Origin: Cheilinus undulatus
Lineage: Eukaryota > Chordata > Actinopteri > Labriformes > Labridae
Direction: 5' to 3'
Length of the DNA: 64,000 nt
Assembly: GCF_018320785.1 (NCBI RefSeq)
Contig: NC_054885.1
Location: 9,360,421-9,424,420 of the forward strand
How positions within the stretch are numbered: position 1 is the stretch's first letter; each line of letters starts with the position of its first letter. The notes under the pieces were generated by a model. It was not told where the DNA came from. It saw only the letters and a program-made list of their open reading frames with translations, and searched no databases. Made by a program: the position numbers and the translations under genes. Of the stretch, positions 60,901-64,000 are shown piece by piece.

Positions 60901-63900
60901 TTTTGTTTTTTGGAAGGCATCTGGCACCCCCTCTCAGTGTCTCTGGTACAGTTACTCTGGTTAAAATTTACTTGAGTAGAAGTAAAAGTAGCGGTCTATA
61001 AATCTACTCAAGTAAAAGTAGAAAGTAAATCATTTAAAATGTACTCAAAGTACTAGGTAGCTACTTATGATAGCCAAGGGGCTATCACAGTGAAATATGG
61101 CCTGTCCTTAATGCGCAATAATAACAAGAAAATATGGACCTCCAACCAAGTTATATAATATAAGGTGTGACCTAACCTAAAGTACAATGCAACAGCTGTT
61201 CTGGGAAGAAATATGAAATCATTCTCTTGCTATTGCATATACTGAAAAGTCATGTGTTGTGAAAGCCAAACAACTGGTTGTTTTCATGTTGTTGCCAGAA
61301 AGCTTTGACCTCCTTGTTGTGGCCCTGTTGTGTTCATTTTATATAGTTTCTACTTTGTACCGCTAGGTCACACTGTTGCACAGGAGACTACTGAATATTA
61401 CAAGGTAGACATAAGGGAGAGAATCCAAGATGGCGACTACCTTAAGCTTACTGTGCATCATGGCATAAATAATATGTAAACATTTGCTTCCAGGTCTGAA
61501 GTAAATCGTTCTTGCTCAGCACTGGGATCAGCTTCTTTTATTTCCACAACAACACTACAGGCTCTTAGTGTATATTTTTTTACTCAGCACTCGAAGCTTT
61601 TTAAAATGTAATTAAGTACAATACTTCACTCAAAATTGACCAAAGTAAAAGAAAAATTAGTAATTTTAAAAACCACTAAAAAAAAGCTACTCAATTACAG
61701 TAATTTATTAAATGTAATTAGTAACTTTCCACCACTGGTTAACTCAATGACAAACACACTATTTCTAAAAAGTTGTTAGTTTTTGTTTTGTTCAGGCACT
61801 TTTACTGTGAAAGCCAACATCAGGAAGTGCGGTGTTGTCAGCAGAGGTGTAGAACACCTCATCAGGAGAGAAACAAAACACCACACCACAGATGCAGTCA
61901 CAGAGAACTAAACTCAGAGGCTTATAAAATCATCTTTCTGTGATCTTATGCTCAGACATGAGTTTATGCAATCACAGGCTTAATCAAATAAAAGTACAGT
62001 AATATTAATTGTAGTTAAATTGTTGTAATTAATTTAATCCAGGTATTTATATACTCCAGTACATAATAAGCTGACAAGCTGCACCCGTATGCTGGTAGTT
62101 AAAACTCCAAGTACCCTCTCTGATGTTTCAGCTCCGTGTGACAATGAGTGCAAATTATTTTTGATTCGCCAACTAAGCTGCCCAGGTTTTTTTTAAGTGA
62201 AATGTGCTGTTTAAAAGCAGGAAGACAGTTTAACTATGGTGCACCGGAAGGAAAAAAAGGAAGCGTGTACAGTGCATTGAAAGAGAGAATGTGACAGAGC
62301 ACGGTTGATGAGATTTAAGAAAAAGACCTTAAAAACTTCACAGCAAAAATATAAAAAAATGTCCAGCCAGGTCCATATAAACTTTATATTTTACTTCTCT
62401 GTTTGCAAAACCTATGTCTATAAAACTTACCTGTGTGAATTAAATTATTGAATATTAAGGCTTAAAGTTATGCACAGTTAGATGCTTGATTTCCTCACTC
62501 ACTTGACAGAGATGGAGAAGTCACCGGGGGAGCTCTGACACCCTCGGATCACAAAGTCCCCGAGGCCATTGAACTTCAGCATGTCCTCTGCAGCGCTGCG
62601 ACTCGCATTCTCCTGAAACCACCTGAACACCCACAAAAACAGAGGAGATATTTTGCTTATCTGATGCAAACCACAAACTTACAGTGACAGGAAGTATTGC
62701 TTAACTTGTAGAGGCTTCTCAAGAGCAAATTTGTAACAGTCTTAAAGTATTTCCACCCTTCCTGGTCTTGTTTTATTTGGTATATTTGTCACACTAGAGA
62801 ACTTTAATAGACCCTGCCAGAGAAAGTGAAGTAGGCTAAAAGTTCCCAAAAAGCAACATATCATGCTGCATCATGCCAGTCTAAAAGGGTTACAAAGCCA
62901 TGACTAAGGCTTTGGGGCTCCAAAGAGAGAGCCATTGTCCACAAATGGAGAAAACTTGCAACAGTAGGGAACCTTTCCCTGACTCTAAGATCGCATCAAC
63001 AACCCATCCAGGAGGTCACAAAAGAACCCAGAACAACATCTAAAGACTTGCAGGCCTCACTGGCCTCAGTTAAGGTCAAAGTTCATGATTCAACAATAAG
63101 AAAGATGCTGGGCAAAAATGGCGGCATGGGAGAGCTCCAAGACCAAAACCCACCGCTGACCAAAAAGAACACAACAGCTTGTCTCACATCTGACAAAGAA
63201 AACATCCTCCAAAATATTTTATCAAAACAGTCAAACATGGTTGTGGTGGTGTGGTGGTCTTTGCTGCTTCAGGATCTGGAGGACTTGCCGTAATTGATAG
63301 AATCATGAATTCTGCGCATGAACACTGACCTTGGTAGAGTCAAGTGAGGCCTGCAGGTCTTTAGATGTTTTCTTGGCTATTTTGTGACCCCCTAAAAGAG
63401 TTGTTGATATGCTCTTGGAGTTATTTGGGGAAAGTTCATTACTGTTGCAAGTTTTCTCCATTTGTGGTTCTCACCATAAATCACTTCAGTCCCAAAGTGT
63501 AACCCTTTCCAGTCTCATAGATATCAATGACTTTGTTTCTCCTCTATTCTTTTTTTTTCAAAGCACTGAAAGGGCAAATATATGTCCAAAACAACCCTAA
63601 GAGATTCTATTAACCAACAAACGTCAGACTTTACTCTCAAAACTGGAAATGTTATAAAAATATTGTATGTAAAACTTAACTTCACAGTAACAAAAATGGC
63701 TGACTAAGGGCAGAAAGACAGATAATTCATTAATTGCATCCCGATTGATGCATTAATGCTAACAGCCCTGATTGTGATCTTTTATTTCTATTTCCCCAGG
63801 AGGATTTACCTCTCAAAAGAAGTGCATTCTGATAATATTAAGGGATAAACAAACTGCATTTTAGCCCCAACAAGGAACACATTCCTATCAAGATTTGCGG

Positions 63901-64000
63901 CCTGTTCAGAAATGTAAACTGTCTCACTTTGGCGTCTGCATTTCGATGTAGTTTTGTGGAACAAATCCTTCGTGTCCGTTCATCTCTGCTTTATACCACT
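54780..64000 (-). CDS. grap2: GRAP2/GADS adaptor (SH3-SH2-SH3), 5' end off window
   Basis: GADS links LAT to SLP-76 in T-cell receptor signalling. Visible exons on the minus strand are 64000-63928 (partial), 62622-62503, 58728-58539, 57255-57127 and 54959-54780; phases join without a stop. The SH3-N end reads WYKAEMNGHEGFVPQNYIEM. The SH2 reads WFQENASRSAAEDML, FVIRGCQSSPGDFSISV and HEIDVQHFKVMKDNKGQYFL. SH3-C reads ALYDFKAEEDDELGF and SGLFPANY. QSSPGDFSISV, DVQHFKVM.DNKG and DDELGF…LFPANY match GRAP2 better than GRB2 or GRAP. The linker between SH2 and SH3-C is far shorter than the Pro/Gln-rich human one. Exon 1 (MEA.AKFDF type) must lie beyond 64000. It is head-to-tail with fam83f, as in human. 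Confidence 0.93.
56050..56720 (+). repeat. hAT-like repeat with internal tandem array (grap2 intron)
   Basis: Start ATGTCAAACTCAAGGCCCAA…GGCCAAATTCAGCC (a widespread repeat terminus), then 56336-56716 with alternating units such as TTTGACTTTTTATCTCATAT and TTTACCTTTTA, roughly 50-60 bases each. Confidence 0.6.
57127..57255 (-). CDS. grap2: grap2 exon: SH2-SH3 linker
   Basis: 43 codons, phase 0 at both ends, acceptor CCTCCCACACAG, donor CCA|GTAAGA. It encodes KRGSLPEKRTPSPALVSPRR then ASDQPFNQLVQTL. RRAS-D aligns with the RRHTD phospho-site region that I recall in human GADS. Because its phase is symmetric, skipping it keeps the frame. Confidence 0.85.
57490..58000 (-). mobile_element. DNA-transposon-derived repeat (grap2 intron)
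   Basis: CAGTCATGTTGGAATAGAAA, AACTGTTGCCACACTGTTGG, AAGCATAGCATTGTCCAGAA and CCATTATCCCTCCTCCACC are hallmarks of a common fish DNA-transposon repeat. Class and strand are uncertain; no intact gene. Confidence 0.55.
58539..58728 (-). CDS. grap2: grap2 exon: SH2 second half
   Basis: HEIDVQHFKVMKDNKGQYFL…KLVEFYKTTSISKTREIYL, then the linker start NDGSPSGRNPPTAVS. Acceptor TTCTCTGCAG, donor TCG|GTGAGA, phase 0 out. Confidence 0.95.
59290..59830 (+). pseudogene. LINE (L2/Rex-like) fragment, internally deleted
   Basis: A reverse-transcriptase block GVPQG-ILGPLLFII (59467-59511) and YADDIQLY (near 59558-59581) are followed almost at once by an IQNSTARLLNHIHSSGHTPP tail (59634-59693), which normally lies much further downstream. 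The piece between is deleted. A short frame rich in Pro is not a gene. Confidence 0.75.
60025..60785. repeat. Unclassified purine-rich dispersed repeat
   Basis: It starts TCACGGGTTACGGGGAAAAA, has GCTTAAATACACAGGGAGTG and GATTAACAATGGCAGACAGG. It then repeats ACACAAG-AGCAAAACTGAAC / CATGAAACAGGGAA-like units, ending AAACCTGGATCATGACAG. Matches a common teleost repeat by memory. Confidence 0.55.
60950..61740. mobile_element. MITE with AGTAAAAGTA ends
   Basis: Left TTACTTGAGTAGAAGTAAAA, CTACTCAAGTAAAAGTAG; right CAATTACAGTAATTTATTAA and GTAACTTTCCACCACTGG. These are the termini of a common hAT-type fish MITE. The middle is unrelated unique DNA. Confidence 0.6.
62503..62622 (-). CDS. grap2: grap2 exon: SH2 first half
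   Basis: WFQENASRSAAEDML… to GDFSISV, including the FVIR Arg that binds phosphotyrosine. Acceptor GTGTTCAG, donor CAA|GTGAGT, phase 2 in and out. Confidence 0.95.
62885..63540. mobile_element. Inverted pair of Tc1 fragments (grap2 intron)
   Basis: The plus-strand arm at 62930-63085 (ACAAATGGAGAAAACTTGCA, AACATCTAAAGACTTGCAGG) and the reverse-complement arm at 63317-63470 come from the same Tc1 family as the 14.2-15.2 kb remnant. A short transposase vestige (HDSTIRKMLGKNG) lies at 63084-63122. Not functional. Confidence 0.78.
63928..64000 (-). CDS. grap2: grap2 exon: end of SH3-N (cut by window edge)
   Basis: It reads WYKAEMNGHEGFVPQNYIEM then QTPK, ending AA|GTGAGA in phase 2. The preceding AG at 63999-64000 may be codon or acceptor; this cannot be decided here. 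Confidence 0.93.

Overview
The window is nuclear DNA from a vertebrate, almost certainly a teleost and probably a percomorph. The evidence is AT-rich DNA with small exons bounded by GT/AG junctions, three recognisable vertebrate signalling genes, and a dense load of fish-type repeats (several Tc1/mariner families, hAT-like MITEs, a tRNA-derived SINE ending in GGATGGATGGA, LINE scraps, satellite-like arrays). No prokaryotic, organellar, CRISPR or RNA-gene signal was seen.

Layout. (1) 1-5327: repeats, then a possible 5' noncoding exon and promoter area. (2) 5328-16890, plus strand: cytohesin-4 (cyth4), an Arf guanine-nucleotide exchange factor; ten exons with conserved coding join in one open frame, preceded by one tentative short 5' exon. 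Its 3'UTR may run, through repeats, to a poly(A) signal near 20650. (3) 20.7-24.8 kb: convergent intergenic space filled with Tc1 debris and a TA microsatellite. (4) 25347-51924, minus strand: fam83f, five exons spread over 26.6 kb, encoding 531 residues. The tiny last exon supplies a basic tail and a CAAX box (CIQS). (5) 52.0-54.3 kb: a satellite-like element and a MITE. (6) 54780-64000, minus strand: grap2 (GADS adaptor), lacking its first exon(s), which lie beyond the right edge. It shows the end of SH3-N, the SH2 in two exons, a short linker and SH3-C.

The genes share no pathway that the sequence itself shows. From general knowledge, cytohesin-4 and GADS are leukocyte proteins, and GRAP2-FAM83F adjacency also exists in human (22q13), so the order looks like conserved synteny. 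Most of the remaining bases are introns and intergenic DNA rich in repeats.

Most interesting observations: oppositely oriented ~135-bp-unit arrays in the introns flanking fam83f exons 2 and 3 (a possible circular-RNA arrangement); decayed copies of the fam83f exon 1/intron 1 junction within intron 1; a canonical DSGxxS degron-like motif in fam83f; prenylation that depends on one short terminal exon; the apparent absence of the cytohesin coiled coil; a near-perfect 57-bp palindrome; and chimeric or inverted Tc1 remnants. I did not find a convincing previously undescribed system. All coordinates were read by eye, and identities rest on remembered family sequences.
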